Shown: piece after piece, positions 63,707 to 64,000 of the stretch
Numbering within the stretch: the stretch's first letter is position 1
Layout of the letters: each line of letters starts with the position of its first letter
Assembly: GCA_025617745.1 (NCBI GenBank)
Contig: CM046858.1
Coordinates: forward strand, 26,743,453-26,807,452
Direction of reading: 5' to 3'
Source: Heliocidaris erythrogramma
Taxonomy: Eukaryota > Echinodermata > Echinoidea > Camarodonta > Echinometridae
Length of the DNA: 64,000 nucleotides
Notes under the pieces: generated by a model
What the model saw: only the letters and a program-made list of their open reading frames with translations
The model's database searches: none
What the model was told of the DNA's origin: nothing
Position numbers and translations under genes: made by a program

Positions 63707-64000
63707 TTTTGTTGATGTTTACGTTACGTTGTTGTAGCTAGCGGCGCGGCGCAGAGATCGGCCTTATTTACCCATGGGCGTATAATGGTCGAGGGCACAC
63801 TACCACTGACCTCGTAGAGGTCAGTGCACACTACGCGCATATATATGGCATACGCGTACGTACGTACACTGGGCATGCATGAGCTAGCTGAGAGAGGCCG
63901 AGGGCTAGGCCAGGGGCTAGGGGCTCTCATGCCAGCTAGCTGCTAGCCTTTTGACAAGGCCCTCGTGACTTGGCTACTTTTCTCGGCAAGTAAGCTAGTA
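63707..64000. other. CpG-rich flank with short hairpins
   Basis: Contains 'ccactgacctcgtagaggtc' followed by 'agtg', a perfect short inverted repeat at about 63801-63824, a run of 'cgtacgtacgtac' (63856) and repeated 'gctagctag'-like and 'aggggctagg' phrases. It may be the promoter side of the candidate exon at 63594-63706. No gene seen. Confidence 0.35.

Overview
The window looks like a repeat-dense piece of an animal nuclear genome, most likely a marine deuterostome and probably an echinoderm such as a sea urchin. This is an inference from the mix of content: GT-AG split genes, a secreted C-type lectin-like gene, THAP and P2X7-C-terminal-like genes, three different LINEs, a Ty3/gypsy element, SINEs with (ATT)n tails, Tc1 and other terminal-inverted-repeat (TIR) elements, and many long G/C runs and 'gcgagcgaagcgagcg' stretches. 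There are no operons and nothing prokaryotic.

Layout. 1-10.9 kb: a LINE 3' fragment, a ~190 bp divergent satellite with a ~530 bp tandem duplication inside it, a decayed minus-strand LINE (about 5.3-8.8 kb) split by a 293 bp TIR element, and a possible two-exon gene start near 9.5-10.1 kb. 10.9-27.1 kb: an ~8 kb segment present twice in direct tandem. Each copy carries a three-exon P2X7-C-terminal-like gene (intact in copy B, 1-nt frameshift in copy A), a palindromic pair of tRNA-Thr-like sequences, a foldback hairpin and a purine-rich minisatellite. 27.2-29.7 kb: a broken THAP-domain start, dense microsatellites and an intact intronless C-type lectin-like gene (minus strand). 30-39.2 kb: a chain of mobile elements comprising a tRNA-headed SINE, a 2.6 kb Tc1 element with an inserted TTAA-flanked element, a 2.2 kb element with ~350 bp internal repeats, a 0.94 kb TTAA-flanked element and a 243 bp near-perfect palindrome. 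39.2-47.1 kb: a minus-strand I-like LINE (ORF1 with zinc knuckles, ORF2 with endonuclease, RT and a remnant of RNase H) whose ORF1 is split by a 3.3 kb foldback element with 9 bp target-site duplications. 47.5-49.1 kb: two nested palindromic elements, a second broken THAP gene and two adjacent hairpins. 50-58.7 kb: a degenerate Ty3/gypsy element holding a SINE with a 7SL/Alu-like 5' end (15 bp target duplication) and a 4.45 kb hAT-like insertion (8 bp target duplication). 58.9-63.1 kb: a plus-strand L2/CR1-like LINE with an inserted TA-flanked element, whose 3' tail matches the 31 kb SINE. 63.6-63.7 kb: a credible minus-strand first exon.

How it fits together. Host genes supported with confidence are few: the P2X7-like pair and the lectin. 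THAP fragments and two gene-start candidates are weaker. The remainder records layered transposition. In several cases removing an insertion at its target duplication rejoins the interrupted reading frame, which gives unusually firm element boundaries. The strongest items to follow up are the 7SL-headed SINE, the foldback element inside LINE ORF1, the tRNA-palindrome cassette and whether the 8 kb tandem duplication is real or a retained second haplotype.
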